64,000 bases of DNA from Silene conica (GCA_029255685.2 CM055315.2:56639181-56703180), one strand, 5' to 3'; numbered from the stretch's first letter, positions 48,011 to 60,050 are shown. The notes: a model not told the origin generated them from the letters alone. Made by a program: numbers and translations.

Positions 48011-48414
48011 TGCCATGAACGAGTAGAAATACGCTCGTTCATGGAATCCTTCATAAACTGCTATGTTTAAAACAAAAACGTGTGTTTATCTTGATTCCAA
48101 TCGAGTAAATCAACAATAAACAACTACAAACGATTTACATACTGTTAACAATATCGATTAATCAACAATATGCAAATTAAAATCGAAAAAACATGATCGA
48201 TTTCACACAAAATAGGCACACGGCCGAGACACCATACGGGTTTCAAAATCCGATTTTTAAAACATCTTATGAAAAACACAATTGTAAAATTTTCGTGGCC
48301 TTGGCTCTGATACCACTTGTGGGGAATAAACATGTATTCACCCTTAAAATTACAGGATTATAACAAAAATTACATATGTCAATAATTGTCATAAGATTGA
48401 AAAACAAGAATAAG
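48011..48414 (-). mobile_element. Ty1-copia C3, block 2: leader end, primer site and LTR start (minus)
   Basis: Continues from 39354 after C4. It opens with module CCATGAACGAG (48013-48023) and CTCGTTCATGG (48034-48044), again 21 apart. The sequence near 48137-48172 matches the C1 leader. Primer-site complement at 48303-48315. The LTR begins TGTGGGG at 48318 and is cut by LARD2 at 48414; ATAAG (48410-48414) is the target-site duplication. Confidence 0.9.
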
Positions 48415-50489
48415 TGTAATACCTAGTTTTAATTTTTGTTTAGACACGGGTTTTGACTCGAGTTTAATGTTATAAGTTCTATATTATAACATCGTATATA
48501 ACTAATCGCTATCGTAAGTATATCGACTAAGCCAATAATAATTTTACGTGTTATATTATATTCATAATATCGCTTTGAGGTTGGTTCGTATTAATTAAGA
48601 CGATTTTCTTAATGGGTCAAGCCCACGTCGTAATACTGACCATACCATACACAAACCCTATCAAACCCTATTTTTCTTGATTTCCTCACGTTAATCGTGA
48701 CTTTCAAACCCAAAACCCAAATAAACCCTAAAACCCTATTTGTATTGTATATTTTCGACCCACCCTCATCTTTGGTAACGACGGCAGTCAGAGATACGAG
48801 AGAGAGCGAGAGAGAGAGAGAGAGAGAGAATGAGAGAGAAACGGACGGTTGGCACGGCGGCAGTCAGGGGCGTTTGAGTCAAAATCCGGCGAGAGCATAA
48901 GGTAAGTTGGTTGTTGTCTGCGTTTGTGTCTTTTCAGCCGTAAAGGTGTCTCTGTAGTCGAGTCATCGTGGTAACCGTGGGATAGTTGCAGGGGCGAGGG
49001 TAACTACGTGGGTGGTAGTCTGGGTGTCGGTGTTAGTCGTGGTGGTCGGAGTTAGCTATTAGCGTCGAGTTATGCTTTCGGGCTGTTTTCGTGTAAGGGT
49101 TAATGGGTGGTGCCACAGTTGACTCGGTGGAGGTCGACACGGTGGTACCACAATCAATGTATTGGTCTAATGTTAAGGGTGGTAACGGAGGTGGTTCGGA
49201 GTCGTGTCGGTTTTGCGAGTGGTGGTTGCGGGGGCTGTTCCGAGAGGGTCTGGGAAGGTTAGGTGATGAATTAAGCCTGGTTATGGCCATGGTTCATCTC
49301 GCTGGCTAGAGTCGACGTGTTGCGAGGTGTTGGTTGTGGTGGTTGGCGGCAGGGGGAGGCGGTACTGGCGTGGTGCGTGGGTCTGGCTTCCGCGGGCTGT
49401 AGGCGTTATGTCGTCAATTTTGGGTACTTCAGTAGTATTGAGTGTTGTTATTATTTTGTTATTATTATTTTATTATTATTATGGGTAATGTTATTATTAT
49501 TATTATTATTATTATTTATATTTTTATATAGTTGTTGTTATAATTACTATTACTACTATTATTATTCCTATTATTATTATTATTGTTCTTATTGTTTTGG
49601 TGTAGTAGTAGTAAGTTGGTAATTTATTAATTGTATTAGTTGAAGGTTTTTATGAGTCGAGAAATTTCCTTTAAGAAAGTTGCTATTTCGAGAAAGTTTC
49701 CATTTTGGGAAACTTTCCACTTTTAGAAGGTTGCTATTTATAGTAGGTGTAACTTGAGTTATGGGGGTTCGGGAAGTTTATTAATTCGTTACCCAATATA
49801 TGTTTAGGTGACGGTTTCCACGTGGAACACTTTTAGCAGCTGTTTGGTTGACTTTATCCTTCAGCAGTTTGAGGTAGGGGAAAATTACTATGTTTATAAG
49901 TGTTGAGAATTCTGTTGAGATTTGGTGATTTCCATGTTTATCTTATGCCATAATATGATTGCTATATTGAGCTAATCGTTTATATCTTTCTGAGATACGT
50001 TGTGATCGGTGCGGAGTTAATGGGCGTTGTGATCGGTGCGGAGTTAATGGGCCTTGTGATCAGTGCGGAGTTAATGGGCCTTGTGATTCGGAGTGAGGAT
50101 GATTGAATTTCTATTTATAGTAATGTTTGGTTGTTTACTTTTCCTCTGCTCAACCTCGTGGTTGACCCTGTGTATTCTTGTGACACCTGTGATGATCCGT
50201 GATGGGGAGCAGTTTTGACAGGAAATTTGGTGCTGTGGGAGCATGGGATGGCGTGAGCACTTGGATGGACCGACTTAGATGTGGATCACATACTTTGTAG
50301 TTATCAGTTGTACTTTAATTCCGCTGTGTAGTATTTGTAACACCAAAGTGTAAATTTTATCAGTCTTTATATAAAGTACTTTGGTTTGATTTACTTTGTT
50401 ATTTACTACCTCGGATATTCCGAGATGGTAACAGCTCAATTTACTGAGGATGTCTTGCTAAAGGCTCCTTACTAAATCGGGGTGTTACA
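48415..50489 (+). repeat. LARD2 5' LTR (2075 bp)
   Basis: Starts TGTAATACCTAG and ends GGGGTGTTACA. Contains an AG microsatellite (48803-48835), a TTA-rich tract (49437-49595), and three copies of a 27-bp repeat (about 50000-50085). Short open frames such as 49103-49309 recur in both LTRs but show no coding features. Confidence 0.92.
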
Positions 50490-50492
50490 AAG

Positions 50493-50504
50493 TGGTATCA
50501 GAGT
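50493..50504 (+). other. Primer-binding site of LARD2
   Basis: TGGTATCAGAGT, initiator-tRNA-Met type with one terminal mismatch, 3 nt from the LTR. Confidence 0.85.
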
Positions 50505-51788
50505 GAACGATCCTCAGGCCTAAACCAAATGAGTAATAATGAACGTAGGAAGAGTCTAATAAAATGAACCCCGAGATGGAACTGATAGGAGGCCCAACAA
50601 GGAACGGGATGAGTTAGGGGCCCCCTCACACCAAACCATGGGCCTTTCGGTTCTGTCTCGGGAACCCAATGAGAGTAATTGAAGAGTGGGGTAGACTATA
50701 TAGTGACCTAGTTATATTGTACTAACATTCTTAAAGGAGAAGAATGAGGTAATGGTACGTGAATTATGGTTAACGATGTTATTGGAAGTTTATGATCGAT
50801 ATTGAAATGTGGATCGAGCTGGATTATTGAATTGAAATTTCTAATAGTATGGATGTGTAGTTGTTGAGCAATATTTAAAAGCGATGTGATCATATGATTT
50901 TGGTATTTTGAAATGTTCATACGATTATCTGGTATTTAAATGACTATCGTTATTATACGATATTGGTGTTTAACTCCTTGTAAAGACGAGTAATTCTGTT
51001 GATTTACTATGTTGATCTTATCATATGTTAGGGTAATCCACGTCTAGTGATATGCGGAATGTGTTGCCCTACGCCATGAATGTATATAGTTATGTGTTGC
51101 ATATATCGTACTTAAAATTCTATGACTATTATACACATTTAAATTCGTTATGAAGTTAGTCATCGACAAGGGATACGTAGTAGTGCCTAGTTATATTTTC
51201 GTGCTTGGATAAGTTGTGATTGTGCGATGGTAGAAACTAACTTATTTAGATACACATGTATAACTATCAAGTTATTTAGTTGATCCTATTTTCAGTTTCG
51301 AAATCTTTACTGTGTTCTAGATGACAACTATGGTTGAAATGAGGAATGAATGTTAATGTGGTATAAAGTGATGTATATGTTTCAAATGATATGTCAACGT
51401 GTTTTGGGAGAAGAATGACTGAGTTCTGATGTAGTAATGTGAATTGTAACGGAACCAATATTTTAATTAAACTTCCAGAACGTTACCTTGTTAGTACTGC
51501 TGTCAATTCTAATGTGTTCCATATTCGAGTATGAAAATAAAACTTTTAGTTGACAGTGGTCAGATTGTTACTGCACAGTTCCGTTTTGACCCAACTTTTT
51601 GTAAAAGGGATTATTTAAACTTGGTTATTGTTTATGCATAATTCCAACTCTACTGTTCAGAAAATTCGTTCATGTTTTCAAAATGACAAGCCATGTAAAA
51701 TCTTAACGAGTCGTTATTTAATTGTAATTTTGCAAGTTACCCAATTTTCTGTTGGATTCCTGTAAAGTTCCTGTTTAGACCAATTGAG

Positions 51789-51822
<34 letters not shown>

Positions 51823-54718
51823 AGAAAAAAAAAATAAAAAAAAAATTAAATGATTTCCTTGAGATATGCATTCGATTCTTTTCCTATGTTTAGCTAATTC
51901 TTTATATTTTATGAAAACTATAATCGCTCGCACGATAGCTAAGCGGTTATTTAATTATGATTTTTTTGTAAATTGTTGCATAATGTTTAATTGGTGAAAT
52001 TGTCAGTTATGTAAGTTTCATATAACAGTTTAATTAAAATGTGAATCACGTGACTTGACGATGTGACACCCTGATATAGCATCAGTAGCGTGAATAATAG
52101 GCATATAATATGAATATGAACCTTACTATATGATAGCGCTGCGTAACCTTGCTTAATTCGTCAAGTTTTATATAAAATAGTTTCAATTTTACCGACGTTC
52201 TTACTTCCTGGTGTTATGACCTCAAATGACTATTTGATGTTCTTATGTGATGTTAAAGCCACGTATATAGGAGAAGAGCCTTGCCTATTGGTAGAATAAA
52301 ATTTAACTGGCAAACTTATTAGCATGATATCGCAACCTAATTGTTATACGTGATTGTGATTATTTTTAGCAATGGGAATATTGTTTATGTTCTTTCGTAT
52401 ATTAATGGTTTATCTCTGTCTAGTTCCATGAGATTATGATCTTTATAATTTTTCAAGTATATTGCTATGCCGTAAAGTGAATTGCATATTGCTATATTTA
52501 AATCCTAATCAAGATGTATTGAATTATTAATTGTTTGACATGTGATTTGTAGAAGTACTAGTCTTGTGAATTCGTTTACTTTTATCGTTAAAATTTTCAT
52601 AATTCATGAGTTACGATTTACAAGGATAATGTTTTGGTAAAGAAAAGTCAGAATGCCTCCGTGTAGTCTTGTTTCGATCTGTAGTTTGTAAAATTTTGCT
52701 TTGATTCGTGTTTTAAATTGCCACGAATTACCACTTCAATGTTTCAAAAGTTTCAAAATGTTTTCAATGTGATGATCCATGATAAGACTTGATGATTTGG
52801 TAATTATAGTGATTGTTTGCAATATGACAAACTTTGTAGCTACATGTGGATGAAATCCTACCTGAATATTTAATTGCTTCGTATTATATAAACTCATTTG
52901 TTTGCCAGTCATATACATTAATAGTTTCATGATAAGTGATGTAATGTGAGGGGATGAGAAATGTACCTAAGCGATTTTACCTTATTTATACCTATGATGT
53001 TAAGCTGTCTTGCTAGTCTAATATTGATGTATAGCTCGTGAAACATGTCAACGCCCAATGTTTAATTACGTTAATTAATTTTGCCCTTTGTCTTTCAGAA
53101 GTATGATTTTCCTTCGATAATATGATTATGAACATGAAATGTTTTAATTTGTCAATTATGAACTACGAGTTTGCTGATTGTCTACATTGGTGTATATACG
53201 TTAACCTTGTGTTAAAATTTCAAGAGTATATCAGTGTTAGCTACCCTGATTCTGTTTTATTGCATAACATGATTCTATCAATTTTATTATTTTAGTCTTG
53301 CACGGGATATATGTATATGTATTCATTGATTTGTCGGAGTCTATGTGCTTCAATCTTCATTCCAGCTGACATGTATGATGACTAATTATATGTTGATAAT
53401 TATCGAGGAGTTGTTATTATGAATGTTATGGAATGTATAATAGTATCCATACTTTATGAGTCACCGATTGTTCTTTTATTGTGAGGGTGTGGTTATGCTA
53501 TAAGGAGGATAAAGAGTAGGAGATATAGTGTATAGATATAAGATACCCAAGCAATTGAGTTTATAGATGAGCCTAGTGTGGAATACTGAAGTTAATCTCA
53601 CTAATATTTGTGCGAGAATGTGAGCATTTGGCTAGTGTTGCAGATGGAATTGTCTTACAATATATGAATATTGATATTAGTTTGGTTGTGTTACGAATGA
53701 ACACGAGTATTTCTACTTGAGAATCTTTTATTGCTTGTTTATGACCGGATTGGAGTATACGGGTTACAGGGGTTGATATATATTGGATTGTGGTTATTTG
53801 GTAATGTAAATTATTTTTTTTATAATCGTTCTCTCGACCTTAACTTGTGGATGAGTAGCTTAAAGTTCGTACTTTAAGTGCTAAGCACAGATCTGTGAAC
53901 CTTTGACGATAATGATATTGATATTGATACTGCTTTTGTATGGAGATTGAGATTGCTATTAAGTGTTTATCGAGTTCTCGTATTCCTTGACCTTGACTCG
54001 TGGGTGAGTAGCTTCGAGTTGTGCCCTCTAAGGTGTTGAGCAGTTCCTTTAATGAAATATTGGATAATATTGATATTGAAATCGAGATGAGAATTGGTTA
54101 CTGGTATTGATTTATGAGATATTAGGCCGTTGTGCCATATTGTATTTACGGTCCGGTGTGACCTTCGTTATTGAGTCATATTCTGATTTTGACATCGAAA
54201 TTGAGGTGGAAGTATTGATTTGCGGTTTTATTCCGCCAGTTCACTCACCCCTTGTCTTTGGTCAGAGGTTCGACAATTAGAATACGATACTTGGTTACTT
54301 GGAGTCAGATTTTATGAGATAAAGTAATGAGTAAGACAGAGTACTGAGCTGGAATTTTACAATGGGGTTACGAGGACGTAACCATGTTTTAAGGAGGATA
54401 GGATTGTAAAATCTTAATAAGTTTATGATATGGCTAGTTGTTATGACATGACTAATTGTTATGTGGTGATTGTTGAATATACTTGATAATCCCGATAACT
54501 TATTTTAAGCATTTTATTGTGTTTCGTGAGGTATCCTTTAATAAAGTTATACGTTAAACTTTGGGGACAAAGTTTTCTTAAAGAGGGTAGAATGTTACAC
54601 TTCGTGTTTTATGTTTTAAAGTACCTTTATTTAATTTCGACGTTATGTGGTGTCACATTTGGTGTTTATTACGTGTTAAGTGAAATTCGGGACGAAGTTC
54701 ATTTTAAGGGGGAAAGAC
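50505..54718 (+). other. LARD2 internal noncoding region
   Basis: No supported reading frame. The first 200 bases match the reverse complement of LARD1 near 30650-30868. A poly-A run at 51795-51845 has a counterpart in LARD1. Near the 3' end are two hairpins, AAACTTTG/CAAAGTTT (54556-54575) and GAAATTCG/CGAAGTTC (54682-54700, one mismatch), the second followed by the polypurine tract TTTTAAGGGGGAAAG abutting the 3' LTR. Confidence 0.85.
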
Positions 54719-56800
54719 TGTAATACCTAGTTTTAATTTTTGTTTAGACACGGGTTTTGACTCGAGTTTAATGTTATAAGTTCTATATTATAACATCGTA
54801 TATAACTAATCGCTATCGTAAGTATATCGACTAAGCCAATAATACTTTTACGTGTTATATTATATTCATAATATCGCTTTGAGGTTGGTTCGTATTAATT
54901 AAGACAAAGCTCGTTTTCTTAATGGGTCAAGCCCACGTCGTAATACAGACCATACCATACACAAACCCTATCAAACCCTTTTTTTTGCTTTCCTCACGTT
55001 AATCGTGACTTTCAAACCCAAAACCCAAATAAACCCTAAAACCCTATTTGTATTGTATATTTTCGACCCACCCTCATCTTTGGTAACGACGGCAGTCAGA
55101 GATACGAGAGAGAGAGAGAGAGAGAGAGAGAGGGACGGTTGGCACGGCGGCAGTCAGGGGCGTTCGAGTCAAAATCCGGCGAGAGCATAAGGTAAGTTGG
55201 TTGTTGTCTGTGTTTGTATCTTTTCAGCCGTAAAGGTGTCTCTGTATTCGAGTCATCGTGGTGACCGTGGGATAGTTGCAGGGGCGAGGGTAACTACGTG
55301 GGTGGTAGTCTGGGTGTCGGTGTTAGTCGTGGTGGTCGGAGTTAGTTATTAGCGTCGAGTTATGCTTTCGGGCTGTTTTCGTGTAAGGGTTAATGGGTGG
55401 TGCCACAGTTGACTCGGGGGAGGTCTACACGGTGGTACCACAATCAATGTATTGGTCTAATGTTAAGGGTGGTAACGGAGGTGGTTCGGAGTCGTGTCGG
55501 TTTTGCGAGTGGTGGTTGCGGGGGCTGTTCCGAGAGGGTCTGGGAAGGTTAGGTGATGAATTAAGCCTGGTTATGGCCATGGTTCATCTCGCTGGCTAGA
55601 GTCGACGTGTTGCGAGGTGTTGTTTATGGTGGTTGGCGGCAGGGGGAGGCGGTACTGGCGTGGTGCGTGGGTCTGGCTTCCGCGGGCTGTAGGCGTTATG
55701 TCGTGATTTTTGGGTACTTCAGTAGTATTGAGTGTTGTTATTATTTTGTTATTATTATTTTATTATTATTATGGGTAATGTTATTATTATTATTATTATT
55801 ATTATTAATATTTTTATATAGTTGTTGTTATAATTACTATTACCACTATTATTATTATTATTATTATTATTCTTATTGTTTTGGTGTAGTAGTAGTAAGT
55901 TGGTAATTTATTAATTGTATTAGTTGAAGGTTTTTATGAGTCGGGAAATTTCCTTTAAGAAAGTTGCTATTTCGAGAAAGTTTCCATTTTGGGAAACTTT
56001 CCACTTTTAGAAGGTTGCTATTTATAGTAGGTGTAACTTGAGTTATGGGGGTTCGGGAAGTTTATTAATTTGTTACCCAATATATGTTTAGGTGACGGTT
56101 TCCACGTGGAACACTTTTAGCAGCTGTTCGGTTGACTTTATCCTTCAGCAGTTTGAGGTAGGGGAAAATAACTGTGTTTAAAAGTGTTGAGAATTCTGTT
56201 GAGATTTGGTGATTTCTATGTTTATCTTATGCCATAATATGATTGCTATATTGAGCTAATCGTTTATATCTTTCTGAGATACGTTGTGATCGGTGCGGAG
56301 TTAATGGGCGTTGTGATCGGTGCGGAGTTAATGGGCGTTGTGTTCGGTGCGGAGTTAATGGGCCTTGTGATCGGTGCGGAGTTAATGGGCCTTGTGATTC
56401 GGAGTGAGGATGATTGAATTTCTATTTATAGTAATGTTTGGTTGTTTACTTTTCCTCTGCTCAACCTCGTGGTCGACCCTGTGTATTCGTGTGACACCTG
56501 TGATGATCCGTGATGGGGAGCAGTTTTGACAGGAAATTTGGTGCTGTGGGAGCATGGGATGGCGTGAGCACTTGGATGGACCGACTTAGATGTGGATCAC
56601 ATACTTTGTAGTTATCAGTTGTACTTTAATTCCGCTGTGTAGTATTTGTAACACCAAAGTGTAAATTTTATCAGCCTTTATATAAAGTACTTTGGTTTGA
56701 TTTACTTTGTTATTCACTACCTCGGATATTCCGAGATGGTAACAGCTCAATTTACTGATGATGTCTTGCTAAAGGCTCCTTAATAAATCGGGGTTTTACA
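54719..56800 (+). repeat. LARD2 3' LTR (2082 bp)
   Basis: As the 5' LTR, with four copies of the 27-bp repeat (about 56284-56396) against three, and a shorter AG tract near 55105. Ends GGGGTTTTACA before ATAAG. Confidence 0.92.
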
Positions 56801-56805
56801 ATAAG

Positions 56806-57785
56806 AGAGTACAACCTTAGGTCCTTGCGCGAATGGCCTAAGAACAGGAATTAAAGGAAATTCCCTCCTATAACTTGCACCCAAGACCCGTTCGAGATGA
56901 TGCCGCGTGTGCTAGAAAATACTATCCAATTGCCTTGCAATATAGGGTGAGTTATGGTGAGGTTTTTCATGTGAGATCTAGGTTTTGGGAAAAGACAGTT
57001 TTCAAAACCCTAATTTCTGTGAGATCTGATTATCAGTAATCAGTAAAAGTCAGAGAGCCAGACAAAAGGAGAGTCCCTTTCCTTTTGTATTACTCGGCCG
57101 AAATTAGGTCAAGCTAAGAGTGGGCTTTCCACTCTTACCTTATTCTAATACGTGATTCGAACCTAATTGCTAAAATATATTCGCGGGTTTTAATTATAAA
57201 TCGCACACATGTGATCAGATATTAATGCAGTCGATACATTAATAATGGTCTGATAAAAATACGATATTGTGTAATTATGTCAATTAATATAATTGCTTAT
57301 ATTAATACACGAATTCAATATTTAATTAAGTATAACCGTTTATATTTAATTTACAAATTAATCATCTGATCCGTATTAGCTAAAATTATTTAATCCGTAT
57401 TAAATAATAATCTCAACATCTCATTGACTAGTTTAATAGTCAATACCTCTGACTAACTGTTTAGTCGTATCCGGCATAAATGTGACTGTATTTTCATACC
57501 TTCACATCTCTCAAACGTGTCCTATAGGTGTGACGTATAGGGACCAGTTGATCACCGTCATCCGTATGACAATAACGTCAAACTTATCTAGCAAGCCAAT
57601 CGTTATTGATAAACGTGGATCAACTGATAATAATACCAAAGTATGCCCTTGTGATCCTTTAAGAGACTTAAGAAGTCATTGTACTAACTGTCAAGGACAC
57701 CAGCCCCAACAATCTCCCACTTGTCCGTACAAGGGTATGTGCAATGACGTTATCACACTACATGTGGAGGACACCAGCTCCAACA
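56806..57785 (-). mobile_element. Ty1-copia C3, block 3: remainder of its LTR (minus)
   Basis: Completes the LTR begun at 48318, about 1077 bp in all, ending CCAGCTCCAACA at 57785: the long form. Contains the inverted repeat ACAAAAGGA (57062-57070) with TCCTTTTGT (57080-57088). More diverged from C2 and C4 than they are from each other. Confidence 0.88.
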
Positions 57786-58032
57786 ACTCTCTAGTCGGGG
57801 AAACCACTCTTGATGTAGATCGCTTGTAGAATACAACCTTTGCGAATACGGATTTGAAAATTGTTTTACATTGAGTGGGATAAATTTTAAAAGGATATGA
57901 GAATCGGTTATCGCACCTACACTTGTACGGACAACTGGGAGTTTGTTGGAGCTTGTGTCCTCCACATATAGTATGATAACGTCATTGCACATACACTTGT
58001 ACCGACAAGTGCGAGATTGTTGAGGCTGGTGT
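57786..58032 (+). mobile_element. Copia 3'-end fragment (plus): 3' UTR tail and LTR start
   Basis: Matches 46771-47020 of C4: 3' untranslated tail, polypurine tract and about the first 88 nt of a long-form LTR, cut at 58032. It lies head-to-head with the LTR of C3, so the junction at 57785/57786 is a rearrangement or an insertion into a related element. Confidence 0.8.
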
Positions 58033-58330
58033 TGTAACACCCCAAGAGTATGAGAGGAAAGTTGTCCCACATCGGTAGATTGTGAGGCTTGTGATATGTT
58101 TATAATTGTTTCCACCCATCACTTAGTAACAAGGCCTTGTGCTTTTGGGCTTAAGTGAGGACAAATAATGGGCCCAAAAGTGTGCACCCATCTTATTGGG
58201 GTTGTGTTACGACCTTGGTGGGTCGGGTTGTTACAAATGGTATCAGAGCGACCCTACGACCGTGTGGTGAGCCTGTGGTCGGGAGTACTAGGTCACCAGG
58301 GGCGGATCCATAGGGGGTGATGGGGGTGAC
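58033..58330 (+). mobile_element. TRIM-like element: 203-bp LTR, primer site, truncated interior
   Basis: LTR 58033-58235 starts TGTAACACCCC and ends TTGTTACA; 2 nt later comes TGGTATCAGAGCGA (58238-58251), an initiator-tRNA-Met site. About 80 nt of interior follow before C5. The very short LTR next to a primer site fits terminal-repeat retrotransposons in miniature. No second LTR is in the window, so it is incomplete. No target-site duplication can be shown. Confidence 0.7.
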
Positions 58331-59334
58331 TGTGGGGAATATAGCATGTATTCGCCCCAAACTTGCAGGATTATAATGAAACATACAATTGTGATTATAG
58401 TCATAAGTTAATAAAAAGCATGAAAGAGAAATCAACCTTTGGTCCTTGTGCGAAAGGCCTAAGAACAGGAATTAACACAAATTCCCTCCTATAACTTGCA
58501 CCCAAGACTTAGAATGAGACGTGGCCGCGTGTGCTAGAAATCCTCTCCAACTGCCTTGCAATATTGGGAGAGCTATTTAGGTTTTAGATGTGAGATCTTA
58601 GGTTTTGGGAGAAGAAAACTCTCAAAAACCCTAATTTTTCCTTGAGATTTGTTTTAAACAGTGAAAACAAGAGTCCCTGACATCAGGAGAGTCCTCCTCC
58701 TTATGTAGCTCTTTTGGCCGAAATTTCCAATAGGGTAGGAGTGGGCTTTCCACTCTTACCTTATTCTAATTTGTGATTCGACCCATTTAGCTAAACTTTA
58801 TTCGCGGGTTTTGTTTATAAATCGTATGCATGTTATCAGATATTAATGCAGTCGATGTATTAATAATGGTCTGATAAAATTACGATATTGTATAATTACC
58901 CAAATTAATATAACTGTTTATATTAATACGCGAATACAATATTTAATTAAATATAACCGTTTATATTTAATTTTACGAATTAATCATGCAATCCGTATTA
59001 GCTAAAATTATTTAATCCGTATTAAATAATAATCTCAACATCTTATTGACTAATTTAATAGTCAATACCTCTGACTAACTGTTTAGTCATATCCGGCATA
59101 AATGTGATTGTATTTTCATACCTTCACATCTCTCAAACGTGTCCTATAGGTGTGACGTATAGGGACCAGTTGATCACCGCCATCCGTATGACAATAACGT
59201 CAAACTTATCTAGCAAGCCAACCGTTATTGATAAACGTGGATCAACTGGTAATAATACAAAAGTATGCCCTAGTGATCCTTAAAGAGATTTAATAAGTCA
59301 TTGTACTTAATTGTCAAGGACACCAGCCCCAACA
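58331..59334 (-). mobile_element. Ty1-copia solo LTR C5, short form (minus)
   Basis: 1004 bp from TGTGGGG to CCAGCCCCAACA with no internal region attached. Flanks are GTGAC and AATGG, so no duplication is evident; origin by unequal recombination between different copies is possible. Contains an imperfect form of the LTR inverted repeat near 58680-58705. Confidence 0.82.
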
Positions 59335-59447
59335 AATGGGGGTGTAACATGGCTTAACGTCCATTTGCCATATTTACACCCCCTCTAACTTTCAAGGTAG
59401 GCAAACATTCTATTATCTATGGCCTATCCTATAGGAAGAAGGATGCT

Positions 59448-59867
59448 ATGACCCCCATCACATGTAATGCTATCACTTCTAAGAAAAAGTATGAGGTCAT
59501 CACTACTTCTCCCACTTTATTACCTGTTCCTGTATCTGTTTTTACACCTCCGCCCCAGATTGGGAGCAGTAGGGAGGACACTTCTGTCATGACTATTGCA
59601 GGAACTGGTTTGGGGAAACCCAAGGGGAAGGAAGTCATCATCCAGAGAGGAGGAATGGGATGCCTAAGCTATGAAGAAGATGAGGATCCAGATGTCGTGG
59701 ATCGAGAGGAGAAAAAGAAGAAGAGGCAGGCTCAAGAGGAGAGACCGTCGCATATGCTTTGCGACGGAGGAAAGAAGATGTGTTTTGCCACTAAAGCAAA
59801 CACCGTGGAGACTACGGCATGTCGTCAGAAGCCGTGGTCGGATATTTTCCGCATCTTCAGCGGATAG
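59448..59867 (+). CDS. Unrecognised open reading frame in Athila-like 3' region (139 codons)
   Basis: The open frame extends upstream of the ATG to about 59361 in the same frame, so the true start may have been lost when C5 arrived. The N-terminal half is threonine/proline-rich. A highly charged stretch follows (residues about 75-100, with the run EEKKKKRQAQEE), then three cysteines and an end in PWSDIFRIFSG. I recognise no domain. It could be the tail of a retroelement polyprotein or an extra ORF; it may also be untranslated. Confidence 0.35.
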   Translation: MTPITCNAITSKKKYEVITTSPTLLPVPVSVFTPPPQIGSSREDTSVMTIAGTGLGKPKGKEVIIQRGGMGCLSYEEDEDPDVVDREEKKKKRQAQEERPSHMLCDGGKKMCFATKANTVETTACRQKPWSDIFRIFSG

Positions 59868-60050
59868 TTGTTTTTAAGTTGCAATTTTAAGACAATTTAC
59901 TTTATGTTGTGTGAGACTTTTTAGTTTTGTTTGCTAGTAGTTAAGACTTTAAGAATCGTTTTGGCATCTCGCGCATTGTTGGGCGCGCATATTTTCTTGT
60001 TTTTTCAGGATTTACGAGAAAAAGAAAACGAAGACCTCCAAAACTCCGCT

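Larger units (their letters stand above)
48415..56800 (+). mobile_element. Coding-free LTR retrotransposon LARD2 (plus)
   Basis: 8386 bp, LTRs 48415-50489 and 54719-56800, target-site duplication ATAAG (48410-48414 and 56801-56805). Internal 4.2 kb lacks gag-pol. Same superfamily as LARD1: shared tandem-repeat unit, TTA-rich tract, primer-proximal sequence and pre-PPT hairpins, but LTRs are clearly diverged. It interrupts the LTR of C3. Confidence 0.94.

Noticed and set aside
48655..48745. CCCTAAA-like strings suggesting interstitial telomeric repeats (also near 54960-55050)
   Set aside because: Irregularly spaced AAACCCTA motifs within an LTR, not a tandem array.
49103..49309. 68-codon glycine-rich frame in the LARD2 LTR (repeated at 55393-55599)
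   Set aside because: LTR duplicate with no coding features; conservation is explained by LTR identity.
51795..51845. Poly-A run as evidence of a retroposed mRNA or LINE/SINE tail
   Set aside because: A counterpart occurs in LARD1 at the equivalent internal position and no SINE/LINE body or flanking duplication is visible.
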